Part shown: piece after piece, positions 18,234-26,507 of the stretch | Layout of the letters: each line of letters opens with the position of its first letter | Position numbering within the stretch: position 1 is the first letter of the stretch | Source: CBDCWA01 sp965223255 | GTDB taxonomy: Bacteria > Pseudomonadota > Alphaproteobacteria > Rhizobiales > Hyphomicrobiaceae | NCBI GenBank assembly: GCA_965223255.1 | Contig: CBDCWA010000003.1 | Coordinates: forward strand, 992,001-1,056,000 | Length of the DNA: 64,000 bases | Reading direction: 5' to 3' | The notes under the pieces: model-generated | The model's input: the letters and a program-made list of their open reading frames with translations, nothing else | What the model was told of the DNA's origin: nothing | Databases searched by the model: none | Translations under genes and position numbers: made by a program

Positions 18234-19415
18234 TCAATCCCCTGCCCGGCGCACTGCGAGTACGACCCGTTGACCGGGCGTTACGCGATGCGTTCCATTG
18301 ACGACAACCCGCGCGCCGTCCCTGAGCGTCCCGCGCACAAAAACGCGCCCGCCTGCCGTGTGCAAAACTTCCACGGCCTCGGTTTCAATAATTCTTGCAG
18401 GCCGACCCTTGCGACTCGTTGCAACAAGAACCGTCCACAAACCCTTATGGCCCTCTCGCAATGCAGTGAGCGGCAACCAATATCCATCGGCTGCAATGCG
18501 CTGTTCGAGTTCAAGCGTCACCAGTTCTCCGAACGGCACGCCACCACCTGGCGCAACATTGAATAACAACGATACGGTGCGTGTGCTGGCCTGGAGATCA
18601 GGCCGCCGAGCGGCGAGCGTGCCGCTGAAGCGGCGAGAACCGGATCGGAATTGATAGTTTGCAGTGGACTTGAGAGAGCCTGCAACGTGCGGCGGCACGC
18701 CGACCCGCACTTGGCGCCGGCTGCTTTCGAGCAATGTTACGACCGGCATTCCCGCGGCGACCACCGCGCCTTCGTCAATGACGCGCCGGCTGATGCGACC
18801 ATCGAAGGGCGCTTTAAGGTGCGACTTACGGATGTCGATATCGAGTTCTGCGATTTGCGCTGCGACCCGATCGATCGCAGCAGCGAAGCGGGCCAGTCCG
18901 GCAACCGCCTCATCATATTTTTGATCTGGCGCCCAACCCTTTTGGCGCAAGGACCGCTGCCGCTTCAGCGTCAGTTTGGCAAGTGTCCGTTGGGCATCCA
19001 GTTCCTTTTGCTGCGCAACCAGCTGGCGTCGGCGCGCCTTGAGCTTATCAACGTCGAGAACGGCGACCACGTCATTGGCTTGGACGGCCTCGCCTTCTTC
19101 CCGCAAGACTTTGAGCACCAGTCCGCTCCGCTCGAACGCCAGATTGGTTTGGCGCTGCGGTTCCAATCGCCCCACAAATTGGGTTGTAACGGCATAGCTT
19201 TTTGCCTTTTTCGCAAACACCGTTGCGACGGGAATAGGCGGATACGCTTGCGGCGGAGCCGCCCCGGCGGCGCGAAGATAGAGGAGCCAGGTCCCAGCGC
19301 CAGCTGCCGCCACAAAGGCCAGAACGACTAGCGCCTTGCTGGTAGCGACCACCGCGGCCCGCATCGTCGCGCGCCAGCCCCGATCCGAATTTCCATCAGC
19401 CAATTGCCCGGACAT
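18234..19415 (-). CDS. RND efflux periplasmic adaptor (membrane fusion protein)
   Basis: 393 residues from the ATG at 19415, which has GGAG at optimal spacing; ATGs at 19421 and 19436 are alternatives. One N-terminal membrane anchor (ALVVLAFVAAAGAGTWLLYL) precedes a lipoyl-like half-motif (RQTNLAFERSGLVLKVLREE), an alpha-hairpin rich in Gln, Leu and Ala (about residues 115-180), the second lipoyl half (SHLKAPFDGRISRRVIDEGA) and beta-barrel domains. This links the inner-membrane pump to an outer-membrane channel. It is the first gene of the pump operon and is divergent from a TetR repressor. Confidence 0.92.
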   Translation of the reverse strand: MSGQLADGNSDRGWRATMRAAVVATSKALVVLAFVAAAGAGTWLLYLRAAGAAPPQAYPPIPVATVFAKKAKSYAVTTQFVGRLEPQRQTNLAFERSGLVLKVLREEGEAVQANDVVAVLDVDKLKARRRQLVAQQKELDAQRTLAKLTLKRQRSLRQKGWAPDQKYDEAVAGLARFAAAIDRVAAQIAELDIDIRKSHLKAPFDGRISRRVIDEGAVVAAGMPVVTLLESSRRQVRVGVPPHVAGSLKSTANYQFRSGSRRFSGTLAARRPDLQASTRTVSLLFNVAPGGGVPFGELVTLELEQRIAADGYWLPLTALREGHKGLWTVLVATSRKGRPARIIETEAVEVLHTAGGRVFVRGTLRDGARVVVNGTHRVTPGQRVVLAVRRAGD

Positions 19416-19456
19416 CGCCATCTCCACCGATCGCATCTATTGCAATGTTACGCCGC

Positions 19457-19499
19457 CTAACATATGTTAGATCTACTAACTTACAAGTCACAAGTTAGT
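19457..19499. promoter_or_regulatory. Paired palindromes, probable TetR operators
   Basis: Two perfect dyads lie between the adaptor gene and the TetR gene: CTAACATATGTTAG (19457-19470), and ACTAACTT (19475-19482) with AAGTTAGT (19492-19499) around a 9-base spacer. A further CTAACATG half-like site is at 19504-19511. All share the CTAAC/GTTAG half-site, as expected for cooperative binding by one dimeric regulator acting on both divergent promoters. Confidence 0.75.
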
Positions 19500-19543
19500 G
19501 AGGCTAACATGTCGCACCCAGGGCGTGCTAAACCCGGAAAACG

Positions 19544-20203
19544 ATGGCGAAGGAATCGGTAAAGACCAGAAATGCAGCGGGCGGCCAGGAGGCCAGCCCC
19601 AGCGGCGAAATCCGCGCAAAATCCAAATATCATCACGGCGACTTGCGCGAGACGCTGATAAGCGCCGCTTATACCCTCATTTCGACGCACGGCGCCGACG
19701 GCTTCACGCTGGCTGACGCCTGCCGCATTTCGGGTGTTTCCACCGCCGCGCCATATAAGCATTTTTCCGATCGCGACGAGCTATTGGCAACCGTCGTCGC
19801 GCGCGCTTTTGACAACATGTCGGACCGATCGATGGCGGCTGTCGAACAGGCTGGCGTCGGCACACTCGAAGGTATAATCGCCATGGGCAAAGCCTACGTG
19901 CGCTTTGCCGTCGAACAGAAACACCTGTTCCGTCTGATGTTCGGCCAACACCCGATCCTGAAACAGGACTGCCAGGTCATCGAGGACGGACTGGGATGCT
20001 TTTCCCGCGTGATTGAGCAGGTTGCCATTTATTGCAGCAAGAATCATGTACCGGGAGACCCGCGCCAGATTGCTGTGCGGCTTTGGACTTTTGTCCACGG
20101 TGCCGCCTCCTTAAAGATCGATGGCGATTACGACGTTGTATCGGAAGACCTCGACGTCGATCATCTCATCGAAGTGACGACGCCGCTTCTGTTGGGCGCC
20201 TGA
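19544..20203 (+). CDS. TetR/AcrR family regulator of the RND pump
   Basis: 219 residues. After a 25-residue polar tail comes the TetR DNA-binding domain (YHHGDLRETLISAAYTLIS, then DACRISGVSTAAPYKHFSDR). The C-terminal domain contains FRLMFG, recalling the WHG-type ligand domain. It is a likely repressor of the divergent pump operon and of itself, released by a pump substrate. The strong palindromes in the intergenic region support this. The ATG has only a weak GGAAA upstream, so a later start is possible. Confidence 0.9.
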   Translation: MAKESVKTRNAAGGQEASPSGEIRAKSKYHHGDLRETLISAAYTLISTHGADGFTLADACRISGVSTAAPYKHFSDRDELLATVVARAFDNMSDRSMAAVEQAGVGTLEGIIAMGKAYVRFAVEQKHLFRLMFGQHPILKQDCQVIEDGLGCFSRVIEQVAIYCSKNHVPGDPRQIAVRLWTFVHGAASLKIDGDYDVVSEDLDVDHLIEVTTPLLLGA

Positions 20204-20340
20204 CGATTTTGCTGCACCGCTGGCAGCGCCAAAATTGGCGCTGACCACTCTCCAACATAGCTTGCCGAACGGGACATAAATCCGGCACGATGGCGACCGG
20301 GACCATCAAAGACTTCGACCACCCGCACAGGAAGCGCAAC

Positions 20341-20976
20341 ATGATTACCCTCTACAGCAAAGCCACATCGAACGGTCGCAAGGCAGCGATCATGCTTGAA
20401 GAGACGGGATTGGCCTATCAAGTCCGTCCCATGGCACTGGAGCGAAAAGAGCAAAAAGAAGATTGGTATTTGGCAATCAACCCCAATGGGCGCATTCCTT
20501 GCATACAGGACGACGACGGACCTGGCGGCGAATCGGTGACCCTCTTTGAATCCGGCGCCATATTGCTCTACCTCGCAGAGAAGTCCGGCCAATTTCTCTC
20601 CGAACAGCCGACCACCCGCCTCGAAACTCTGAATTGGTTGTTTTTCGCCTCAGGCCACGTGACACACACGGGCCTGGCGGTGCACTGGCAAATCCGCTGT
20701 CGCGACAACAATCAAGCCCATCCCCACCTGGCGGAATGGCAACACGAAAACAACCGTGTTTATGGCGTACTGGAGCGCACACTGACCGAACGCGACTACC
20801 TCGCCGGCGATTATTCCATCGCCGACATCGCCGCCTATCCCTGGATCTATCGCTGGCAAATGCAGGAAATCGCACTTGGGGACTACCCCAATGTCCAACG
20901 CTGGCTGCAACAGATCTCAAACCGCCCCGCCGTTAAACGTGGTCTACAAATTCCACCCCGCGACGACGATCTATAG
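20341..20976 (+). CDS. Glutathione S-transferase, Ure2p/YfcG-like
   Basis: 211 residues from ATG 20341, preferred because AGGAAGCG precedes it; an upstream in-frame start at 20290 would add 17 unlikely residues. The N-terminal thioredoxin fold begins MITLYSKATSNGRKAAIMLE, with the TSNGRK motif that replaces the Tyr/Ser/Cys of other classes in Nu/Ure2-like GSTs. The glutathione-binding motif is FESGAILLYL. The C-terminal helical domain has the N-capping stretch YSIADIAAYPW. Such enzymes often have disulfide-bond reductase activity. It lies 137 bases after the TetR gene and may or may not be co-regulated. Confidence 0.88.
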   Translation: MITLYSKATSNGRKAAIMLEETGLAYQVRPMALERKEQKEDWYLAINPNGRIPCIQDDDGPGGESVTLFESGAILLYLAEKSGQFLSEQPTTRLETLNWLFFASGHVTHTGLAVHWQIRCRDNNQAHPHLAEWQHENNRVYGVLERTLTERDYLAGDYSIADIAAYPWIYRWQMQEIALGDYPNVQRWLQQISNRPAVKRGLQIPPRDDDL

Positions 20977-20982
20977 CGGCAC

Positions 20983-21012
20983 AAAAAAATGACGGGCCGC
21001 AATGGGCCCGCC
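20983..21012 (-). terminator. Rho-independent terminator of the outer-membrane protein gene
   Basis: Read on the minus strand, GGCGGGCC and GGCCCGTC pair around a short loop and are followed by ATTTTTTT (20983-20990). It lies about 70 bases after the stop of the leftward gene at 21084 and also faces the end of the rightward GST gene. Confidence 0.75.
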
Positions 21013-21083
21013 AGTTCAACTTCAAGCGACCGAATTAGGTCACCGCTACATTATTCGAGAGGTCACGCCCTAGGCCTACAAAT

Positions 21084-21986
21084 CTATTCGATGTCGTAGC
21101 GAAAACCGACACGAAATTCATGAATGTTTTGATCGGGAATCGTCACACGCGTCTGAAAGGCACCGGTCACACCATTTTGCTCACCCGTCAGCTGATGCGA
21201 GAAATCAACGCTCGTCAGGTGCAGGAAGCGATAACCGATGTCCAGCTTGGTTCTCGGTGACATATTCCACACCGCACCGGCCATCAAGGCGCCGGCAAAT
21301 CCAAACGTCCAGTTCTTCTCGGAGCCCGACTGGTCACTAATTGTAGCACCACCGGTCTGGTTGCCAGGCTGAACTTGGTCACAATCCGTATCCGGCGCAA
21401 CAAGGGGTAGACAGGTTGTAGTCTCGCTGACGGTCCGCTTCATGCGGTGAATGGCAACACCGACGCCGGCACCGATATACGGTCTGAACCGGCGCGAGGC
21501 TGGAATCTCCATATAAACGTTGGCCAGCCCGGTATAATTGTTGACGAAGATCTCGTCCTGTATTTGTTGGCTATAACTGGAATTCGGGGCGCCGGCATCG
21601 GCAGGTATGGTTGCGGTTGTGTTTGTGAAACCCTCTGTTTCATTGCGAAAATCGAACGTCAAATCACCGCGAATAAAGCGCCCGTAATAGCGCCCAATGC
21701 CCAATCCAAATCGTCCGAATTCCGAGAAGCCATCATCAAATCGCAGGGAATCGGCATAGAGGTTTGTCGACAGGCCATCTGCACTGGAAAAGCCGTAAGA
21801 TGCATCGAGCCGGAAGTAATACTCCGCCTTGTAATCCGCCACAGGAATAGGCGCCGGCACCGGCACCGCAGCATGACTGCCGCGCAATCCGTTGAGGCCA
21901 TTGCCTACCGCTGCGCTCGTTGCCATGACACTTGCCAATAGAGCGGCCCCCACGGCTCGCATCGTGCGGTTCAAGTAATCAGTCAT
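21084..21986 (-). CDS. Outer-membrane beta-barrel protein (Omp25-like)
   Basis: 300 residues from ATG 21986. A signal peptide (MRAVGAALLASVMATSAAVG within the first 28 residues) is followed by a Pro-rich linker (VPVPAPIPVADYK) and amphipathic strands with alternating aromatic and polar residues. The chain ends HEFRVGFRYDIE, the expected barrel-closing strand with an aromatic near the C-terminus. The pattern fits the Omp25/Omp31-type opacity proteins of Alphaproteobacteria. Two cysteines (ETTTCL and DTDCDQ) in one loop may form a disulfide. The frame stays open upstream to 22271, but that part lacks protein-like character. Confidence 0.82.
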   Translation of the reverse strand: MTDYLNRTMRAVGAALLASVMATSAAVGNGLNGLRGSHAAVPVPAPIPVADYKAEYYFRLDASYGFSSADGLSTNLYADSLRFDDGFSEFGRFGLGIGRYYGRFIRGDLTFDFRNETEGFTNTTATIPADAGAPNSSYSQQIQDEIFVNNYTGLANVYMEIPASRRFRPYIGAGVGVAIHRMKRTVSETTTCLPLVAPDTDCDQVQPGNQTGGATISDQSGSEKNWTFGFAGALMAGAVWNMSPRTKLDIGYRFLHLTSVDFSHQLTGEQNGVTGAFQTRVTIPDQNIHEFRVGFRYDIE

Positions 21987-22424
21987 CACCGTCAATCCCT
22001 CTGTAGGGCAAGCGGTCTCGCTGCCCGGCGCACTAAATCTTGGGGTACTGAGGATACGAATACTGAGACACAATGCCTGCTTTGCGAACAGCCACACCTG
22101 AGGTTGGCTCCAAAGCAACACACGCCACAACGGCCATAACCGGGCCATCAGCTTGATCGGTCTGCCTGCAGCTATGCTCGCGGCACAAAGCCCCCACGGA
22201 CGCAACGAAATGCGTATGTGCGCACCACCAGCGCGAAGCAAACCGTTCTGATATCTAACTATCGGGCACAAGAATTAAGCGTTCCTTAACCGGGCACGCT
22301 AATCCATCCATCGCGCAAGATTTTTACGCACCGAAAGTTGTAGCAACGATCAATCCGCCACCCGAAGGCCACGTATCACATCAACGGCGGGCCGGTGACC
22401 CGGTCGACCCTTAAGCAAGAGTGA
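21987..22424. other. Intergenic region upstream of the outer-membrane protein gene
   Basis: Contains the 5' region of the leftward barrel gene, with AGAGGGA before its ATG, and the 3' flank of the rhomboid gene. I see no other gene or clear promoter match. The open frame through 22271 is Arg/Trp-rich shadow sequence. Confidence 0.5.
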
Positions 22425-23162
22425 CTAAAGCGTTGGGCTGTCCGGCTCCGGTATGTGCTCTCCGCTACCAGTTCCCGGATCGATAGCGCCAAACACCAAC
22501 AACCCCATGAAGAAACCGCCCAGATGCGCTTCCCAAGCAATTGTCCCGGAGACCAGCGTATTGCTCCAGCTCATCGCGAACAAAAAATTGAACCCGACCC
22601 AAAGCCCAATGACCCACAGCGCTTTCGGGTTATAGAGCAGCGATTGCAGGCTGGCGCGCGGAATACGCTTCGGGTCGTGGCTCAACATCCACCGGAATTC
22701 CGGTGCCTCGGCACTGAATATTAACCGCAAAACCGCAGCCATTATCCCTGAAATTGCCCCCGACGCGCCAATCAGATGTGTGGCCTCGTCGGCATGCACC
22801 AGCCAGAACGCTCCAACGCCGGCAAATCCGCACAATGCCCCGAGCAAAAGGAACCGCGCCGTCCCCAGACGCCGCGCCGCAACACTACCGACGGCCAGAA
22901 ACCAGGCAGAGTTAACGATCAGGTGCACCCAATCACCATGCACAAACATGTGCGTCACGAGCGAGGTGAAGTTGGCCCACGGATAACCGGGCAAGCTGCT
23001 TCCAACCTCGCCATAACGGATCGGCAGGAACGCCAAGTAATGCAGTACATACAAAGCGTCTTTGCGGTCCATGAGCGACAAAACCGCATGCACCCCAATC
23101 AATATCAGCAGCGTAACAGTTACCACCGCCGGCGCATTAACGATTGGCTCTCTTTTTGCCAC
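22425..23162 (-). CDS. Rhomboid family intramembrane serine protease
   Basis: 245 residues with six to seven membrane helices. The catalytic dyad is visible: Ser134 in IGASGAISG and His213 in EAHLGGFFMG. The HMFVHGDWVHLIVN segment near residues 71-84 supplies the oxyanion-region His and Asn typical of active rhomboids. It should cleave membrane proteins within the bilayer; no substrate is evident nearby. Length and motif order fit the bacterial GlpG-like and AarA-like group. Confidence 0.93.
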   Translation of the reverse strand: MAKREPIVNAPAVVTVTLLILIGVHAVLSLMDRKDALYVLHYLAFLPIRYGEVGSSLPGYPWANFTSLVTHMFVHGDWVHLIVNSAWFLAVGSVAARRLGTARFLLLGALCGFAGVGAFWLVHADEATHLIGASGAISGIMAAVLRLIFSAEAPEFRWMLSHDPKRIPRASLQSLLYNPKALWVIGLWVGFNFLFAMSWSNTLVSGTIAWEAHLGGFFMGLLVFGAIDPGTGSGEHIPEPDSPTL

Positions 23163-23278
23163 CTGACCTCCTCAATTCCATCGGGCTCATCGCACCTTGG
23201 CATGATAACTGCGTTTGCAACAGTCGACACCTAAACCATTGATCAATTTGGGTTCAACATGTTCCAAATTGGTACAAA

Positions 23279-23935
23279 ATGTTAGCGCACGACAGTAGTC
23301 ATATGACCAAAATCTTACATCATCCGACCAGCCAGTATCTATTCCGCCATTGGAATAACATCCGGCGCGACCGTGCGATGCCGCACCGCTTTGATATCGA
23401 CCCGACCCAGCTTTCCAATATCCTCAGCGACACCTTCATGCTGGAACACACCAATCAAGGTGCATATCCATTTCGCCTGGCTGGCACGCGTATCTGCGAG
23501 TATTTTGAAGCAGAGCTTCGCGGATCGTCGTTTTTGGACTTCTGGTCTCCTCGCGATCGCGCCGAGATTCACCAATCCCTTAACGCCCTCTGCGCGCGCA
23601 TCCGCCCATTGTGCATCACCTTCAATGCAACCAGTGCCGAAGGCCACCGTATTTCGTATGAAATGTTGTTGTTGCCTGTCACACTCTCAGGTCTGGCTGT
23701 CGATCGCATACTTGGCACGATGGCAGTGGCACGCCATCCACCATGGCTCGGTTTCGACCCCATCATTGATGTCGATCTAACGACAACGGAATTATTCCAC
23801 CCCGAAATAATCACGGGTGCTGGCTCAGAACCTGCCCGCATTTCGGCGCGCATGGCCCCCTATCAGGCGCCCCGCAAAACAGGCCATCACCCCTACCTCA
23901 AATTGATCGAAGGCGGCCTCGCAAAGCGCGCTTGA
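23279..23935 (+). CDS. PAS-domain protein (PAS_5 type)
   Basis: 218 residues. The N-terminal part (LHHPTSQYLFRHWNNIRRDR, then DPTQLSNILSDTFMLE) and the middle (YPFRLAGTRICEYFEAELRG, then FLDFW) match the PAS_5 proteins common in Alphaproteobacteria, which carry one PAS-like sensor fold and no obvious output domain. The C-terminus is Pro/His-rich and ends HPYLKLIEGGLAKRA. Two starts are possible (23279 and 23303), neither with a clear ribosome-binding site. Ligand and partner unknown. Confidence 0.82.
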   Translation: MLAHDSSHMTKILHHPTSQYLFRHWNNIRRDRAMPHRFDIDPTQLSNILSDTFMLEHTNQGAYPFRLAGTRICEYFEAELRGSSFLDFWSPRDRAEIHQSLNALCARIRPLCITFNATSAEGHRISYEMLLLPVTLSGLAVDRILGTMAVARHPPWLGFDPIIDVDLTTTELFHPEIITGAGSEPARISARMAPYQAPRKTGHHPYLKLIEGGLAKRA

Positions 23936-24127
23936 GCCCCCATCGCGCCCCACACGACGCCCCGAAACAGCCGGGGCCGCACCCCTTCGGCAAGGGCACT
24001 TATTAGGTAATCTTTAATTTTTTTGCGGCTAGGGTGTCGCATATGCCGCAAGCAGCCAATTCAGAGATTTCAGACTAGGCAAAAACAGCCACAGCGTACG
24101 TTGCAGATCGTCCCCGGGATTATTCTA

Positions 24128-24760
24128 ATGTCCTTGCCCACCGAAGCCCCGGTCATTCCAAGCTCACCCACTGAGCCAACTACAAAGGCGGCCGACGAGC
24201 CACGCTTTAAGACGTATGCCCTGACGCTTCTGGGCCGCTTCATGCGCGCGGACAAGCAAGAATATCCCTGCAAACTTTTGCAAATCTCCTTAGACGGAGC
24301 GACTTTTACAGCCCCCTCCGGCGTTGAGCAGGGCGAGCATCTCATTGTTTATCTGGACCACATCGGCGGTCTGGAAGGCACCGCCACGCACATCCTTGAG
24401 GATGGCTTTGCGATGCGATTTTCCATGACCGAGCATAAGCGCGAAAAACTTGCAGAACAGCTCACCTGGCTCCTCAATCGTGACGCCAATGTCCCGGAGC
24501 TGCCACGCCGGCACGTCCGTTCCAGACTGAACGACACAACCTCAAAAATGACACTTAATGACGGCCAGATACTGGACGTCCATATTCTTGACGTGTCAAT
24601 TTCTGGCGCCTCAATTAAAACTGACGCACGTCCAACACGAAACTGCATAATAAAACTTGGCAAATTGCGCGCGCGGGTCGTTCGCTATCATGAAGAAGGA
24701 ATTGGCGTAGAATTCACGGATATCCAGCAGCCTGAGGCGTTGAGGAAGTACTTTGGCTGA
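24128..24760 (+). CDS. Tandem PilZ-domain protein, candidate c-di-GMP receptor
   Basis: 210 residues from ATG 24128; the frame is open from 24023. There are two PilZ-like modules. The first (about residues 30-115) has GRFMRADKQEYPC and QISLDGATF, a degenerate form of the R-x3-R and D-x-S-x2-G signatures. The second (about residues 125-210) has RRHVRSRLND and DVSISGASI, both signatures intact, so c-di-GMP binding is plausible there. It lies 112 bases before a LapG-like protease gene on the same strand, which suggests a link to adhesion control. Confidence 0.8.
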   Translation: MSLPTEAPVIPSSPTEPTTKAADEPRFKTYALTLLGRFMRADKQEYPCKLLQISLDGATFTAPSGVEQGEHLIVYLDHIGGLEGTATHILEDGFAMRFSMTEHKREKLAEQLTWLLNRDANVPELPRRHVRSRLNDTTSKMTLNDGQILDVHILDVSISGASIKTDARPTRNCIIKLGKLRARVVRYHEEGIGVEFTDIQQPEALRKYFG

Positions 24761-24872
24761 TGCGATACGAGCGAAAATATCTTTTGCCAACCTGCTTAAC
24801 TATTGGCAGCATAAGACTGGGTACCATGCGGCGGCGGGTACACAGAGTAGCGTTTAGTAGAGGGTTACGTTG

Positions 24873-25547
24873 ATGCGTAAATGTTTTCGATTACTGACTG
24901 CGGTCTGCCTGCTCTGGTCCACCCCCGCTCTTGCGGATCTGGGCCATAAGAACAGCCAGATCAAGAAATCCTCCTACATGCGGGTTTTTGGCAATACGCT
25001 GCCGCCACACGGTTATGTCAAATTTTGCGCAAAGCACCGCTACGAATGCCGAAGTGACGGGCGTACGAAGAAGCGCTTTGCGGCCACGCCGCAACTTCTG
25101 AGTGTCCTCGACCAAGTCAATCGTCGGGTCAACAAGTTCATTACCCCCGCCACCGACCTCGAACTCTATGGCCGCGAGGAGCATTGGACGCTACCCAAAT
25201 ACCGAGGCGATTGTGAAGACTACGCCCTTCTCAAGCGTCGTCTGCTGATGCAGCGCGGCTGGCCGGCGAGCGCCTTATTGCTGACGGTCGTGCGCGATCA
25301 ACAAGGTGATGGCCATGCCGTCCTCACAGCGCGCACGGATCAAGGCGATTTTATTTTGGACAATAAGGATCACAAAGTTCGCCTCTGGCACCAAACCCCA
25401 TACACATTCATTATGCGCCAATCGTATCTCAATCCGATGGCCTGGATGTCATTGGATCCGGATCAACATTGGCCGGTCAAAGCGCCTTTGACCAGTCAGC
25501 CGGCTACCAATTGGTCGACCAAGGCAACGTCTACGTCTACCAGATAA
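24873..25547 (+). CDS. Transglutaminase-like Cys peptidase (BTLCP, LapG-like)
   Basis: 224 residues from ATG 24873 (a TTG one codon earlier is unlikely). A signal peptide (FRLLTAVCLLWSTPALA) directs export. The catalytic triad is complete: Cys114 in GDCEDYALLKR, His148 in GDGHAVL and Asp163 in ILDNK. This is the bacterial transglutaminase-like Cys proteinase family, whose member LapG cleaves surface adhesins near a double-Ala site when released by LapD. No LapD-like gene is present, but a PilZ gene is immediately upstream. The last 30 codons look odd in this frame and may reflect a frameshift. Confidence 0.85.
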   Translation: MRKCFRLLTAVCLLWSTPALADLGHKNSQIKKSSYMRVFGNTLPPHGYVKFCAKHRYECRSDGRTKKRFAATPQLLSVLDQVNRRVNKFITPATDLELYGREEHWTLPKYRGDCEDYALLKRRLLMQRGWPASALLLTVVRDQQGDGHAVLTARTDQGDFILDNKDHKVRLWHQTPYTFIMRQSYLNPMAWMSLDPDQHWPVKAPLTSQPATNWSTKATSTSTR

Positions 25548-25648
25548 ATCAATCACCTGCCCGCACCGCTTTCAATCGGACAGCCTGCGGTGATGGGTCA
25601 GACCGTGAAGGATAGGACGCAAATTCCCGCTCCTTGGAACGGTCGCAG

Positions 25649-26179
25649 CTAAGTCGTACCGGCTCTAAGCTCGCTCTTGAAACGGCGCCATTTTTTCTTG
25701 TAGCCTTCGACGCCGCGCTGGATCATTTCCAGGTCCGTATCTGTGACTTCGCGCACCACTTTCCCCGGTGCGCCGAGCACAACCGAGCGCGGCGGGATCA
25801 TTTTGCCCTCAGGTATGAGCGCACCGGCACCGATCAAACAATCCCTACCAATCGTCGCACCATTGAGGATGGTGGCACCAATTCCGATCAAGCTCCCGGT
25901 CTCAATGGTGCAACCGTGCAACATGGCCATGTGGCCGATTGTGCAATCCGGACCGATCGAAAGGGGATAGCCGGGATCGACATGCAGCACCGAGCCGTCC
26001 TGTACATTCGATCCATCCGCTATGGCGATCGTGTCATTGTCCCCCCGGACCACAACATTGAACCAGATGCTGACATCTTCGCCCAATGTGACCTGCCCGA
26101 TCACCACCGCGCCAGGGGCCACCCAATATTGTCCCGAGGCTGGTGCTATGACCGTTGTACCATCGAGACTGTAGAGCAT
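25649..26179 (-). CDS. Gamma-class carbonic anhydrase family protein
   Basis: 176 residues from the ATG at 26179, preceded by GGGGGAGGGGAG; an in-frame start at 26221 is less likely. It is a left-handed beta-helix of hexapeptide repeats with the three metal-ligand histidines in SVLHVDPG and GHMAMLHGC. The SIWFNVVVRGDND segment and the C-terminal helix (MIQRGVEGYKKKWRRFKSEL) fit the YrdA/PaaY-like group. Family members bind zinc or iron; carbonic anhydrase activity is not proven for many. A 49-base gap leads in from the serine acetyltransferase and DUF3126 genes on the same strand. Confidence 0.9.
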   Translation of the reverse strand: MLYSLDGTTVIAPASGQYWVAPGAVVIGQVTLGEDVSIWFNVVVRGDNDTIAIADGSNVQDGSVLHVDPGYPLSIGPDCTIGHMAMLHGCTIETGSLIGIGATILNGATIGRDCLIGAGALIPEGKMIPPRSVVLGAPGKVVREVTDTDLEMIQRGVEGYKKKWRRFKSELRAGTT

Positions 26180-26228
26180 CTCCCCTCCCCCAAGGCAATT
26201 CGATTGAAATTGCCCTGCCAAGCCTCAG

Positions 26229-26444
26229 CTAGGTGTTCTCTTCCAGGTCGATATCGAGGATCACCATCTGCAATTGATAACTGATTTCACCGTCTTCTTC
26301 TTCACGATAGAGCGGTGCCAAAAAGTCTTCGCCGATATAGACTTCCGCCATGTCATCCTTCTTGGGGGCCATCACGACCCGGAGCGCATTATCCTTGAAA
26401 ACTTTGCGTAAGTAAGTTTCCAATCGCGGCAGATCTTCTTTCAT
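26229..26444 (-). CDS. DUF3126 family protein
   Basis: 71 residues, MKEDLPRLETYLRKVFKDNA at the N-terminus and an acidic end (ILDIDLEENT). Length and the KDDMAEVYIGEDFLAPLYRE centre match DUF3126, a small conserved alphaproteobacterial family of unknown function usually found next to cysE. It lies between cysE and the gamma carbonic anhydrase gene, probably as one transcript. Confidence 0.88.
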   Translation of the reverse strand: MKEDLPRLETYLRKVFKDNALRVVMAPKKDDMAEVYIGEDFLAPLYREEEDGEISYQLQMVILDIDLEENT

Positions 26445-26507
26445 TAATCCCTCGTCTTTCCTTGCGGCTAAAAATAAATCGCAAAGCGCGATGCTTTGCC
26501 AAAATAC

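Noticed and set aside
21987..22271. N-terminal extension of the outer-membrane protein
   Set aside because: It would bury the signal peptide; the ATG at 21986 with AGAGGGA upstream gives a normal exported barrel protein.
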